Shown piece after piece: positions 1-7,462 of a stretch of 16,880 bases of DNA. The notes under the pieces are model-generated. The model worked only from the letters and a program-made list of their open reading frames with translations. It searched no databases and was not told the origin of the DNA. The stretch is from assembly GCA_024644425.1 (NCBI GenBank), contig JAHELA010000010.1:5061-21940 (forward strand), given 5' to 3'. The DNA is from Nitrosomonadaceae bacterium (GTDB lineage Bacteria; Pseudomonadota; Gammaproteobacteria; Burkholderiales; Nitrosomonadaceae). How positions within the stretch are numbered: position 1 is the stretch's first letter; every line of letters begins with the position of its first letter. The position numbers and the translations under genes are program-made.

Positions 1-7
1 GATTACT

Positions 8-1471
8 TTACCAACTTAAAGCAAAAAATTGCTGCATATTGCCACTACGAGTAAGCAACAGCACCCGTTTCTCGTTACTACTTTCTTTAATTGCACGTTT
101 GAACGCCGCTGCATTATTTGTTGGCTTATTATTGACTTGCAGTATAACCATTCCAGTTTTAATGCCCCCCATGGCAGCTATTGAACCAGGTTGAACTTCT
201 GTTACAACTACACCTTCACCTGGTTTAGCGTTAAATTGCTTAGCAAGCTGTGGTGTAAGTGTCTGTACACTTATACCTATTTCTTCTGTTTTTTGTGATG
301 ATGGGTCTGCTGCAGCAAGTTTATTGTCATCAGTTAACTTTCCAATAGTAACATTTAATTTTTTTTGTTTTCCATCTCGGATGATGGTTAATTGTTCTCG
401 ACTTCCAGGCGAAGTTAAAGCCACTTGATTCCTAAATCGACCAACTTCTTCTACTTTTTTACCTCGGAATTTAATAATAATATCACCTTGACGCAAGCCT
501 GCTTTCTCAGCTGGTGAGTTTTCACTTACTTGAGAAACAATAATTCCATGCCCTGGTTTAACATTAAAAGACTTGGCAAGTTCAGTAGTGATTTGTTGAA
601 TTACTATACCCAGAAAACCGCGTGATACTTCTCCTTTTTCAATTAATTGATTTGCGATCGCTTCAGCTAAGTTACTTGGGATCGCGAAACTAACTCCCAT
701 ATACCCACCACTACGGCTAAAAATAGCAGTATTAATCCCCACTACTTTACCGTCAAGATTAACAAGTGGACCACCAGAATTACCTGGATTTACCGCCGCA
801 TCAGTTTGAATGAAATCTTCATAATCGTTTATTCCTACGCTGGTTCGCCCCTTTGCGCTAACTACTCCCACTGTTAACGTATGACTTAAACCGAAAGGAT
901 TACCAATAGCTACAACCCATTCACCAACCTCGAGCTGGGTAGAGTCAGAAAAGGAAAGGGGAGGTAACCCGCTTGATTTAATTTCAAGCACAGCAATGTC
1001 AGATTGAGGATCACGCCCAGTGATTTTAGCTTCAAATTCTGTACCGTCTTGAAACTTAACAAGAATCTTTTCGGCATCCTGAACTACGTGATTGTTAGTT
1101 AATATATAGGTCCTGTCTGTTTTCTTCGCAGAGAAGACAAAGCCGGAGCCCTGACCGATTGCTGGACGGTTACCTTGAGGTGCATTAGGTTGGGGAGTAC
1201 GAGGAATTCCGGGAAATTGGTCGCCAAAGAATCGCTTGAACAGGTCATCACCGAAAGGGTTCCCAGGACCAAAATGAAAAGAAAATTGATTAGAATTTGA
1301 CGCTTTACTCTCAACTTGAATGAATACTACAGAAGGGGAAACTTCACGTGCCACCGATGCGAAAGCTTTACCTGTCTTTCGTAAATTTTCTACTCCATTA
1401 TCAAGCGCATATACTGGCGCTGTAATTAACCATACTAAGATAAGATATAAAACTGCTAGACTTCTTTTCAT
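8..1471 (-). CDS. degQ: DegQ/DegP-family periplasmic serine endoprotease (HtrA type, two PDZ domains)
   Basis: Trypsin-like periplasmic protease/chaperone of 487 residues that degrades misfolded envelope proteins. A Sec signal peptide covers residues 1-22 (basic MKR, hydrophobic core, PVYA cleavage site). The protease domain spans about 35-280 and its triad is visible: H128 in TNNHVV, D158 in SDIAVL and S232 in GNSGGP. A glycine/phenylalanine/proline-rich stretch at 60-100 matches the regulatory LA loop of this family. PDZ1 (about 285-378, starting RGFLGI) and PDZ2 (about 397-480) complete the DegP/DegQ/MucD architecture at the usual length. The ATG at 1469-1471 is preceded by AGGGAG (minus strand, 1478-1483). 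The gene is divergent from the epimerase gene across 600 bases. Whether it is the DegP, DegQ or MucD orthologue cannot be decided because its downstream neighbours lie outside the window. The family call is very secure. Confidence 0.95.
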   Translation of the reverse strand: MKRSLAVLYLILVWLITAPVYALDNGVENLRKTGKAFASVAREVSPSVVFIQVESKASNSNQFSFHFGPGNPFGDDLFKRFFGDQFPGIPRTPQPNAPQGNRPAIGQGSGFVFSAKKTDRTYILTNNHVVQDAEKILVKFQDGTEFEAKITGRDPQSDIAVLEIKSSGLPPLSFSDSTQLEVGEWVVAIGNPFGLSHTLTVGVVSAKGRTSVGINDYEDFIQTDAAVNPGNSGGPLVNLDGKVVGINTAIFSRSGGYMGVSFAIPSNLAEAIANQLIEKGEVSRGFLGIVIQQITTELAKSFNVKPGHGIIVSQVSENSPAEKAGLRQGDIIIKFRGKKVEEVGRFRNQVALTSPGSREQLTIIRDGKQKKLNVTIGKLTDDNKLAAADPSSQKTEEIGISVQTLTPQLAKQFNAKPGEGVVVTEVQPGSIAAMGGIKTGMVILQVNNKPTNNAAAFKRAIKESSNEKRVLLLTRSGNMQQFFALSW

Positions 1472-1493
1472 TTTGAACTCCCTGTCATCACGT

Positions 1494-1870
1494 ACAAATA
1501 ATTTATCTTCATCATTAGAATTTATAAATCGTTTTGCTTAGTTGCCAGAATAAGATATTGTTCGAATTAGGACCTATAGATGGTGTTTGAGGGATAAAAG
1601 TTCAATAGAGACTCTAAAAATAGTTAACAGTCAACATTAAATCCTTTATACGAGTCTTTTATTCTGTTGGTATGAAAAATACTATTTTGACCCTAAAGAG
1701 ACTAAACATTTAACTAGTTTTTTATCCAATTTATATGATTTGAGCTTAGATTATTTCGATACCTGTTTTATATCTAATGTAGGGTATTATCTTTATTTTA
1801 AATATTATTTTGTAACCTTAGACATTAATAATAAAAGCAAAAATTAGCTTTGTAACAAATAATTTATCTT
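1494..1870. repeat. Perfect 16-bp direct repeat, two copies 361 bp apart
   Basis: ACAAATAATTTATCTT occurs at 1494-1509 and again, identical, at 1855-1870. The first copy lies 23 bases upstream of the protease start. The second lies about 200 bases upstream of the epimerase start. Both copies have the same orientation. An identical 16-mer within one 600-base spacer is unlikely by chance even in AT-rich DNA. It could be a regulator site, part of a short duplication, or a remnant of a mobile repeat. Confidence 0.6.
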
Positions 1871-1924
1871 GTATTGAGATAACTAATTGATTTAAAATTA
1901 TTATAATAATACATTTACTAGTTA

Positions 1925-1957
1925 GAGTAGAGCCTTTTTGCCTACTCAGCGTATAAT
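1925..1957 (+). promoter_or_regulatory. Candidate promoter -10 with upstream inverted repeat, for the epimerase gene
   Basis: GAGTAG (1925-1930) and CTACTC (1942-1947) form a perfect 6-bp inverted repeat with an 11-base loop. TATAAT, matching the sigma-70 -10 consensus, follows at 1952-1957. The inverted repeat covers the place where a -35 box should lie, and no good TTGACA match is present there. That would fit an activator- or repressor-controlled promoter. The position, 114 bases before the TTG start, is plausible, but the call rests on motif reading alone. Confidence 0.3.
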
Positions 1958-2071
1958 AGTTAACTTAATCAACAATAAAAACTTTATTATGTATAAGCTA
2001 ACATTTGAATTTCTCTCGTTCTCTACTTTCTTTCCCGTACAATTTTTAGCTTTACCTCAGGAAGAGAATCC

Positions 2072-3067
2072 TTGAGTAGTGGACATTCTCTCGTTACTGG
2101 TGGAGGCGGATTCATTGGCTCGCATCTAGTAAAACAATTACTAGATGATGGAGAAACAGTCAAAGTATTGGAACTGCCCAACGTAGAACTCTCTTCTGAT
2201 GTAGAGGTTGTGCGTGGTTCAATATGTGACTCGAGTGCAGTATGTAAAGCACTGAAGGGAGCACGACATCTATACCATTTAGCGGCAAATCCCAATTTAT
2301 GGGCTAATGATAAAGATGAATTTCAGCGCGTAAATTTTGAAGGTACTTGTGCGGTTCTTGAAGAGGCTGCTAAACATGACTTAGAAAGAATAGTGTACAC
2401 GTCTACCGAATCTATTCTTACTGGAAGTTCAAACATGGATGTATTAGTAGATTCAGAAGTCAAACGTAAAGTAAATGAGATGCCTGGACCCTATTGCCGA
2501 TCAAAATTTTTAGCAGAGCAAGAAGCTTTTAAAGCAGCACATAATGGACAGCCATTGGTAATTGTTGCTCCCACTTTGCCAATTGGACCTGGAGATAGGA
2601 GGCTTACACCACCCACACGTATGATCCTTGATTTTATAAATGGCGAAACTCCAGCTTATCTTAATTGTGGTTTAAATATAGTAGATGTACGTGATGTTGC
2701 ACGTGGTCATATCCTTGCTGCAAAGCATGGGCGTGATGGCGAACGTTACATTCTTGGAAATGAGAATTTATTTTTATCTGAGCTGTTACATCGTATTGAG
2801 GAGATTACAGGGATCTCTATGCCTAAGTTTCGTGTTCCCTATTGGGTTGCTTTGGCTGCAGGTGCTGTTTGTGAATTCACATCTGATCACATAACACACC
2901 GTCCACCTAGAGCACCCATGAATGGTGTAAGACTTACTCGCCACCCCATGTTTTTTAATAGTGACAAAGCAAAACATGAGCTGGGGTTTTTACAAACATC
3001 AATAAACCAAGCGTTAGTAGATGAGGTTGAGTGGTTGACTAAGCGGGGGCTTGTTAAACGTAAATAA
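2072..3067 (+). CDS. NAD-dependent epimerase/dehydratase, HpnA-like (hopanoid-associated sugar epimerase family)
   Basis: Extended short-chain dehydrogenase/reductase of 331 residues. The Rossmann NAD-binding motif is at the N-terminus (TGGGGFIG, residues 9-16). The active-site pair is Y141xxxK145, with T110/S111 as the upstream hydroxyl residues. The run from PIGPGD (170-175) through PAYLNCGLNIVDVRDVARGH to GERYILGNENL, and the late MFFNSDKA, match what I recall of the HpnA/dihydroflavonol-reductase-like subfamily. HpnA proteins are linked to hopanoid loci, but no hopanoid gene is visible here, so the substrate is open. The start is TTG at 2072, with AGGAAGAG at 2059-2066 five bases upstream. 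An in-frame TGA at 2006-2008 and the absence of ATG or GTG in between leave no better start. The SpoIIAA-like gene follows after 33 bases and is probably cotranscribed. Confidence 0.87.
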   Translation: MSSGHSLVTGGGGFIGSHLVKQLLDDGETVKVLELPNVELSSDVEVVRGSICDSSAVCKALKGARHLYHLAANPNLWANDKDEFQRVNFEGTCAVLEEAAKHDLERIVYTSTESILTGSSNMDVLVDSEVKRKVNEMPGPYCRSKFLAEQEAFKAAHNGQPLVIVAPTLPIGPGDRRLTPPTRMILDFINGETPAYLNCGLNIVDVRDVARGHILAAKHGRDGERYILGNENLFLSELLHRIEEITGISMPKFRVPYWVALAAGAVCEFTSDHITHRPPRAPMNGVRLTRHPMFFNSDKAKHELGFLQTSINQALVDEVEWLTKRGLVKRK

Positions 3068-3100
3068 ACAGAATCGTAATAAGGAAATGGAGTAAATAAA

Positions 3101-3487
3101 ATGAGTAAACCTATTGTACGGCATGGGCTATCAATTGGCATTGAACGTATTAATGATCACTTATTTTTAACGCTAAAAGCAGTAGGGAAGCTTACCCACG
3201 AAGACTATCTCACAATCACGCCAATGATTGAATCAGCTCTTGAAGGTGTCAAGACACCAAAAATTAAAGTTTTTTTTGATGCCTCTGATTTTGATGGCTG
3301 GGAAGTAAGAGCAGCTTGGGATGACTTTAAGCTAGGCGTGAAGCATGGCAGGGAATTTGAAAAGATTGCTATTTTAGGCAATAAACGCTGGCAAGAACTT
3401 ACAGCTAAAATTGGCTCATGGTTTATATCTGGCGAATCAAAATATTTTGAAGATACAGAAAAGGCATTAGACTGGCTAAATGATTAA
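3101..3487 (+). CDS. SpoIIAA-like (STAS-fold) protein
   Basis: A 128-residue single-domain protein that reads as the SpoIIAA-like family (PF11964 type). It has an N-terminal beta hairpin (FLTLKAVGKLTHEDY, 22-36), then the core strand KIKVFFDASDFDGWE (55-68), the AAWDDFK helix (71-77) and the IAILGNKRWQ strand and helix (89-98). It ends with the characteristic FEDTEKALDWL (116-126). No signal peptide is seen, so it is likely cytoplasmic, possibly membrane-peripheral as reported for this fold. Unlike true anti-anti-sigma factors, no partner kinase or sigma gene is nearby. GGAG at 3089-3092 precedes the ATG. It lies 33 bases after the epimerase and probably shares its transcript. Its molecular function is not established. 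Confidence 0.85.
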   Translation: MSKPIVRHGLSIGIERINDHLFLTLKAVGKLTHEDYLTITPMIESALEGVKTPKIKVFFDASDFDGWEVRAAWDDFKLGVKHGREFEKIAILGNKRWQELTAKIGSWFISGESKYFEDTEKALDWLND

Positions 3488-3564
3488 TTACTTTATGTTC
3501 ATAAATGCCATTTAAACAAATTGACCCAGCATTTTCTAGGATCCAAAAGAGATATTTAGCATAG

Positions 3565-3594
3565 TTGCCATAATTTGCAGATTCTAGGTATAAG
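3565..3594 (+). promoter_or_regulatory. Candidate sigma-70 promoter upstream of the 91-residue orphan gene
   Basis: TTGCCA (3565-3570) and TATAAG (3589-3594) are separated by 18 bases, each matching five of six consensus bases. The predicted transcript would start near 3601, leaving a leader of only about 13 bases and cutting into the ribosome binding site. That makes the call tentative. Confidence 0.3.
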
Positions 3595-3613
3595 CAAAGG
3601 AAGAGGTTTTTAA

Positions 3614-3889
3614 ATGGAGTATAAATATGGTTTTCACATTGGTGAAGATGATAGCGGCGGCCGAATTATTGCTGATACTTCCATCCCTAACATCATAGTT
3701 GGGAATCATCTAGTTCTTGACAATAATATTGCAGGAGCTAGGCCAGGCATAAACCCAGAAATTGTAGGGGTAGAAAGATACATTTTTGAGCCTAATGATA
3801 AATTAGAACGTATTGTTACTGAGGTTTATGTACAAGAGCGCGATCGAAGATTATGTGGAATTCTCGCGGGGGGAAACGAGCCTTCCTAA
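3614..3889 (+). CDS. Hypothetical 91-residue protein
   Basis: A small soluble protein with no family I recognise. It is preceded by a strong ribosome binding site, AAAGGAAGAGG (3596-3606), seven bases before the ATG, which supports real translation. The chain is mildly acidic to neutral. It has a glycine-rich middle (GNHLVLDNNIAGARPGINPE, 30-49), a beta-like segment (VGVERYIFEP, 51-60) and one cysteine (C81). It has no signal peptide, membrane segment or metal motif. It follows the SpoIIAA-like gene after 126 bases, long enough for its own promoter. It faces the small secreted protein gene convergently. Function unknown. Confidence 0.65.
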   Translation: MEYKYGFHIGEDDSGGRIIADTSIPNIIVGNHLVLDNNIAGARPGINPEIVGVERYIFEPNDKLERIVTEVYVQERDRRLCGILAGGNEPS

Positions 3890-3994
3890 TATAGTTTGAT
3901 TATTAGAAAGCCATGGGTAAATCCTTTCATACAGAGCTAAGCTTAACATCAGAAAGAAAGATTGTTTCTGCTGTATACGTTTAATTTAAATACA

Positions 3995-4321
3995 TTATTG
4001 AGAGTTGGCTTCCTTTATTGCATCGGTTATTTTTTTTCTAATCTTTTTTATGTCATTCTTTGCAATATCAACATATTTCTGTATGCAATCCGTGTATTTT
4101 ACTATCTTCGAATTATAATTATCTACTTTTGCATTATATTTATCCACTTCGCTCTGTGTATTTAGTGAACCAGGTTCAACTGGTCTTGTAGGTGCGGAAC
4201 AAGTATGTGAGGGGTATTTCGATATATCCATGTGTGATTTTTCAGCCTCGGTTGCAGTTGCAACAGAGGATACAAGCATGGGGATAAGTATAAATACTAA
4301 CCTAGTCCTTAATTTTTTCAT
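3995..4321 (-). CDS. Small secreted/periplasmic coiled-coil protein
   Basis: A 108-residue protein with a Sec signal peptide (residues 1-23, MKKLRTR then a hydrophobic core, likely cleaved after VATA). The mature chain has a CSAPTRPVEPG segment (C41) followed by a charged, tyrosine/asparagine-rich helix with the local repeat VDKYNAKVDNYNSKIVKY (59-76). It continues into TDCIQKYVDIAKND (C79), which suggests a helical hairpin or coiled coil. C41 and C79 could form a disulfide in the periplasm. AAGGAG (minus strand, 4329-4334) is seven bases from the ATG. Similar small secreted proteins ending in a CI-x-x-YV helix exist in proteobacteria as hypotheticals. It is divergent from the exporter operon, and the 110-base spacer probably holds both promoters. 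Function unknown. Confidence 0.72.
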   Translation of the reverse strand: MKKLRTRLVFILIPMLVSSVATATEAEKSHMDISKYPSHTCSAPTRPVEPGSLNTQSEVDKYNAKVDNYNSKIVKYTDCIQKYVDIAKNDIKKIRKKITDAIKEANSQ

Positions 4322-4416
4322 TATTATTCTCCTTATAACTTTAATCTTGGTCCATGTAAGGGCCTGTAAAAAACTTCTATTCTACTTAACTGGATGTTAC
4401 ATTGCTGCTTATGTGA

Positions 4417-4429
4417 CTTAATTATTAAG
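4417..4429. promoter_or_regulatory. 13-nt perfect palindrome abutting the start codon of the exporter operon
   Basis: CTTAAT-T-ATTAAG is a perfect inverted repeat ending two bases before the ATG at 4432. It occupies the place where a Shine-Dalgarno sequence is expected, and no purine-rich ribosome binding site is seen. It could be an operator half-site pair or a weak RNA hairpin that controls translation of the first gene. AT-rich chance palindromes of this size are not rare. Confidence 0.4.
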
Positions 4430-4431
4430 CT

Positions 4432-5583
4432 ATGCCAGAATCAAAAACAGTATCTCGTCTTGTAATTATAATATTAATTGTAGCTTTGTTAGCTTATACG
4501 GTTTGGTTCGTAACTCGACCTGAGCCTATTGAAGCTGAGCTTGCCACAATTACGCGTGGTCCTGTGGAGTCAACAGCAGTAAATACTCGTGCTGGAACCA
4601 TCAAAGCTTGCCGCCGTGCAAGGCTGGCACCTGCGGCAGGGGGTCAGATTATTAAGCTTCATATTAAGGAAGGAGAGCGTGTAACGCAGGGTCAAGTGTT
4701 GCTGGAGATATGGAATAGTGTGTTGTCTGCTCAACATGAGCTTGCTCAGCGGCAACTAATTACTGCCCGAGAGAAACAACGTGAGGCTTGTATTATCGCA
4801 GATCAGGCAAATCGCCAATCTAAACGTATTCAACAACTAGTTGATAAAAATTTTGTCAGTCAACAACGAAGTGATGATGCAGATGCTGAAGCACTCGCTC
4901 GTCGAGCGAGCTGTGATGCAGCAGCAGCAGATGTAAAACGGGCTTATGCACAAATTGAGGTAGCACGATCTGGATTGGAACGCACAGTTCTTACAGCACC
5001 ATTTGACGGTATCGTTGCTCTTGTTACCGGTGAAATCGGTGAATATGCAACTCCTTCACCACCAGGGATACCAACACCACCTGTAGTTGATCTGATTGAC
5101 GATACTTGCCTTTATGTTAGCGCACCAATGGATGAGGTAGATGCACCCAAATTAGAAATAGGACAGCCCGCACGTATCACGCTAGATGCTCTTCCAGGCC
5201 AGATCTTCAATGGAAAGATACGGCGTATTGCTCCCTTTGTTACCGAGATAGAAAAACAGGCGCGCACAGTAGACGTCGAGGTAGATTTTGAAGAACCACC
5301 AAAGCTATTGCTGCTGGTCGGATATAGCGCAGATGTTGAAGTCGTTATCGACCGGCATGAAGACGTGTTACGTGTGCCCGCTCAAGCAATGAGACAGGAA
5401 AACAAAGTACTGGTTCTAGGAGTTGACGGCAAATTATACGAGCGTAGTCTAGAAACTGGCCTTAAAAATTGGGCATTTATTGAGATTATTAATGGTTTAA
5501 ATATTGGGGATCAAGTATTACTATCGTCTGACCGAGAAGATGTAAAAGCTGGTACACAAGTAAGGCAAAAAGTTTCTCCATGA
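4432..5583 (+). CDS. Periplasmic membrane-fusion (adaptor) protein, HlyD/MacA-like
   Basis: A 383-residue adaptor that would link the inner-membrane ABC transporter encoded downstream to an outer-membrane channel. It has one N-terminal membrane anchor (about 9-27). The first half of the lipoyl domain follows (about 62-97, with GGQIIKLHIKEGERVTQGQVL). A long alpha-helical hairpin covers about 98-183. The second lipoyl half has APFDGIVALVTGEIGEY (189-205), then a beta-barrel (about 218-305, IGQPARITLDALPGQIFNGKI) and a membrane-proximal domain (about 310-380, RVPAQAM...GDQVL). This is the full MFP order at the family's usual length. Four cysteines (60, 120, 161, 226) are more than I would expect in a periplasmic adaptor. 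No outer-membrane TolC-like gene is in the window. The gene overlaps the ATPase gene by ATGA. Confidence 0.9.
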   Translation: MPESKTVSRLVIIILIVALLAYTVWFVTRPEPIEAELATITRGPVESTAVNTRAGTIKACRRARLAPAAGGQIIKLHIKEGERVTQGQVLLEIWNSVLSAQHELAQRQLITAREKQREACIIADQANRQSKRIQQLVDKNFVSQQRSDDADAEALARRASCDAAAADVKRAYAQIEVARSGLERTVLTAPFDGIVALVTGEIGEYATPSPPGIPTPPVVDLIDDTCLYVSAPMDEVDAPKLEIGQPARITLDALPGQIFNGKIRRIAPFVTEIEKQARTVDVEVDFEEPPKLLLLVGYSADVEVVIDRHEDVLRVPAQAMRQENKVLVLGVDGKLYERSLETGLKNWAFIEIINGLNIGDQVLLSSDREDVKAGTQVRQKVSP

Positions 5584-6263
5584 TTTATTTATCCGGCATT
5601 ATGCGTGTATTTCAAATGGGAGATCAAATGGTACACGCATTGAACGGAATAAATATTGAAATTGCATCGGGTGAATATGTATCTATTATGGGGCCGTCTG
5701 GTTCAGGCAAATCTACTTTACTAAACATAATTGGGCTATTGGACAATCCTGATAGTGGGCAATATGAGCTAGATGGAAGTAATGTAACGGCTTTATCCGA
5801 AGTTGAGCAAGCACATGTGCGTAGAAAAAAAATCGGTTTTGTATTTCAATCATTCCATCTTGTGCCTCGTTTGACAGCAGCTGAAAACATTGAATTACCG
5901 TTAATTCTTGAGGGAATTGAACCCGCGAGGCGAAAATTACTAGTGGAAGAAACATTACTTAAGTTTGATTTACAAGATAGATCTCAGCATCGCCCTGCTG
6001 AAATGTCGGGTGGTCAGCGTCAGCGTACTGCGATTGCACGTGCTATGATTTTGCAGCCGCCTACCATACTAGCAGATGAACCTACTGGTAATATTGATCA
6101 TCGTAATGGTGCAGAAGTTATTGCGCTTCTAGAAAAATTACACCAATCAGGAACTACACTCATCATCGTTACGCATGATCGTGAATTAGGCGCACGAGCA
6201 AATCGTCATATTGCCATGCGCGATGGAGAAGTGGTATCAGACGATAAAAAGGCGTCTAGATGA
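5580..6263 (+). CDS. ABC transporter ATP-binding protein, LolD/MacB type
   Basis: A 227-residue cytoplasmic ATPase that would drive the two permeases downstream. All motifs are present: Walker A GPSGSGKST (38-46), Q-loop Q90 in FVFQSF, signature MSGGQRQR (142-149), Walker B ILADEP (163-168, with E167), D-loop GNID (170-173) and switch H199 in VTHD. The signature begins with Met instead of the usual Leu, which is conservative. Sequence style (SFHLVPRLTAAENIELPLIL, ADEPTGNID) puts it in the LolD/MacB/FtsE group, whose members act by mechanotransmission rather than by moving substrate through the membrane. Unlike MacB proper, ATPase and permease are separate polypeptides. ATGA overlaps at both ends indicate translational coupling. 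Confidence 0.95.
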   Translation: MIYLSGIMRVFQMGDQMVHALNGINIEIASGEYVSIMGPSGSGKSTLLNIIGLLDNPDSGQYELDGSNVTALSEVEQAHVRRKKIGFVFQSFHLVPRLTAAENIELPLILEGIEPARRKLLVEETLLKFDLQDRSQHRPAEMSGGQRQRTAIARAMILQPPTILADEPTGNIDHRNGAEVIALLEKLHQSGTTLIIVTHDRELGARANRHIAMRDGEVVSDDKKASR

Positions 6264-7462
6264 AATTGCGCGATACGCTATTTCTTTCTCTAAAAACTAT
6301 TGTAAGTTACAAGACTCGTTCTTTGCTAATCGTATTGGCAATGGCGTTGGGTGTTGCTGCTGTAGTGGTGTTGACTGCACTAGGAGATGGAGCTAGGCGT
6401 TATGTAACTAACAAGTTTTCCTCTATCGGTACTAATTTAATCGTTGTTATTCCTGGCAGAGCGGAAACTGTAGGTAGTTTTCCTGGTGCTGCACTTGGTC
6501 AGACTCCACGCGATCTAACGCTAGAAGATGCTGAAGCACTTGATCGTCTCCCGCAGGTTAGGCGCTATGCGCCACTAAACATAGGCGTTGCAGAGCTGGC
6601 TGCAGCCAGTCGTTTGCGCGAAGTTACCGTTCTTGGTAGCACAGCAGAAATATTACCAGTACGTCATATAGAACTTGCTCAAGGAAGTTTTCTTGACCGT
6701 GGGACAGCGCATGGCGCACAAATTCTTTTAGGTTGGAAGCTTGCGCGAGAATTCTTTTCTCAGGGTAATGTTATTGGTAAACGAGTGAGGCTTGGAGACC
6801 GTCGTTTTTTGGTATCGGGTGTACTCAAACCACAAGGTGAGTCAATGGGGTATAACACTGATGAAATCGTTATTATCCCGATTGATCATGCCCAAGAGCT
6901 ATTTAATACTTCATCCTTGTTTCGTATTTTAGTTGAAGTTAGGAGTCGTGGTGAGCTTACATCTACTAAGGAAGAGATACGTAAGATATTAAGAAAGCGT
7001 CATGACAACGAAGACGACATTACTGTTATTACGCAAGATGCTGTACTAGCTACATTTGACCGTATCCTACGTGCATTGACTCTAGGTGTGGCGGGAATCG
7101 CTGCAATTAGTCTTGCTGTAGCAGGTATTTTAGTGATGAACGTGATGCTGGTTTCAGTAAGCCAACGTACTTCTGAAATTGGATTACTAAAAGCTATTGG
7201 CGCACCATCGGCCAACATTCATCATCTGTTTCTAGCTGAAGCACTATGGTTATCATTTTCAGGCGGAGTTCTTGGTTTTGCGCTAGGGCAGTTTGGAAGT
7301 CTACTACTTCGTTTTGCTTACCCTCAGCTTCCTGCATGGCCACCTACCTGGGCGAGTCTTGCAGGAATCACTATTGCATTTGTGACGGGTCTTCTTGCAA
7401 GTCTCTTGCCCGCTGCACGTGCTGCAAGGCTTAATCCTGTTCAGGCACTTAATACAAAATGA
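6260..7462 (+). CDS. MacB-like ABC transporter permease, first of a tandem pair
   Basis: A 400-residue inner-membrane permease with the MacB/FtsX layout. TM1 is at about 21-42, then a large periplasmic MacB_PCD-type domain (about 43-270), then an FtsX domain with TM2 (about 276-300), TM3 (about 325-351) and TM4 (about 363-384). The ATPase-coupling helix follows TM2 with SEIGLLKAIGA (305-315). The C-terminus ends in the typical PAARAARLNPVQAL. It overlaps the ATPase gene upstream and the second permease gene downstream by ATGA. It probably forms a heterodimer with the next gene product. The substrate is unknown; macrolides, lipopeptides, siderophores and toxins are all known for relatives. Confidence 0.93.
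   Translation: MKLRDTLFLSLKTIVSYKTRSLLIVLAMALGVAAVVVLTALGDGARRYVTNKFSSIGTNLIVVIPGRAETVGSFPGAALGQTPRDLTLEDAEALDRLPQVRRYAPLNIGVAELAAASRLREVTVLGSTAEILPVRHIELAQGSFLDRGTAHGAQILLGWKLAREFFSQGNVIGKRVRLGDRRFLVSGVLKPQGESMGYNTDEIVIIPIDHAQELFNTSSLFRILVEVRSRGELTSTKEEIRKILRKRHDNEDDITVITQDAVLATFDRILRALTLGVAGIAAISLAVAGILVMNVMLVSVSQRTSEIGLLKAIGAPSANIHHLFLAEALWLSFSGGVLGFALGQFGSLLLRFAYPQLPAWPPTWASLAGITIAFVTGLLASLLPAARAARLNPVQALNTK

Larger units (their letters stand above)
1472..2071. other. 600-base AT-rich divergent intergenic region
   Basis: No convincing gene lies between the protease and the epimerase. The stretch holds a perfect 16-bp direct repeat (1494-1509 and 1855-1870), an inverted repeat at 1925-1947, a consensus -10-like TATAAT at 1952-1957 and a minus-strand TATAAA at 1521-1526 upstream of the protease. 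The only plus-strand ATG reading noted (13 codons from about 1672) has no ribosome binding site. The region therefore looks regulatory, with promoters for both divergent genes. Confidence 0.6.

Noticed and set aside
1540..1546. Sigma-E-like -35 (GGCAACT on minus) upstream of the protease gene.
   Set aside because: The nearest -10-like TCTAA is 20 bases away, longer than the 16-17 expected for sigma-E promoters, so an envelope-stress promoter is not supported.
3950..3970. CAGAAA-N9-TTTCTG inverted repeat as a terminator between convergent genes.
   Set aside because: The stem is short and AT-rich, and no T-tract follows on either strand.
3962..4165. A 67-codon plus-strand reading frame rich in Phe, Tyr, Ile and Leu.
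   Set aside because: It is the antisense of the small secreted coiled-coil gene. Its composition comes from the AT-rich complement of Lys/Asn/Tyr codons, and it has no ribosome binding site.
3995..4321. Lipoprotein interpretation of the small secreted protein.
   Set aside because: No lipobox cysteine follows the hydrophobic core. The first cysteine (C41) is about 18 residues past the cleavage site.
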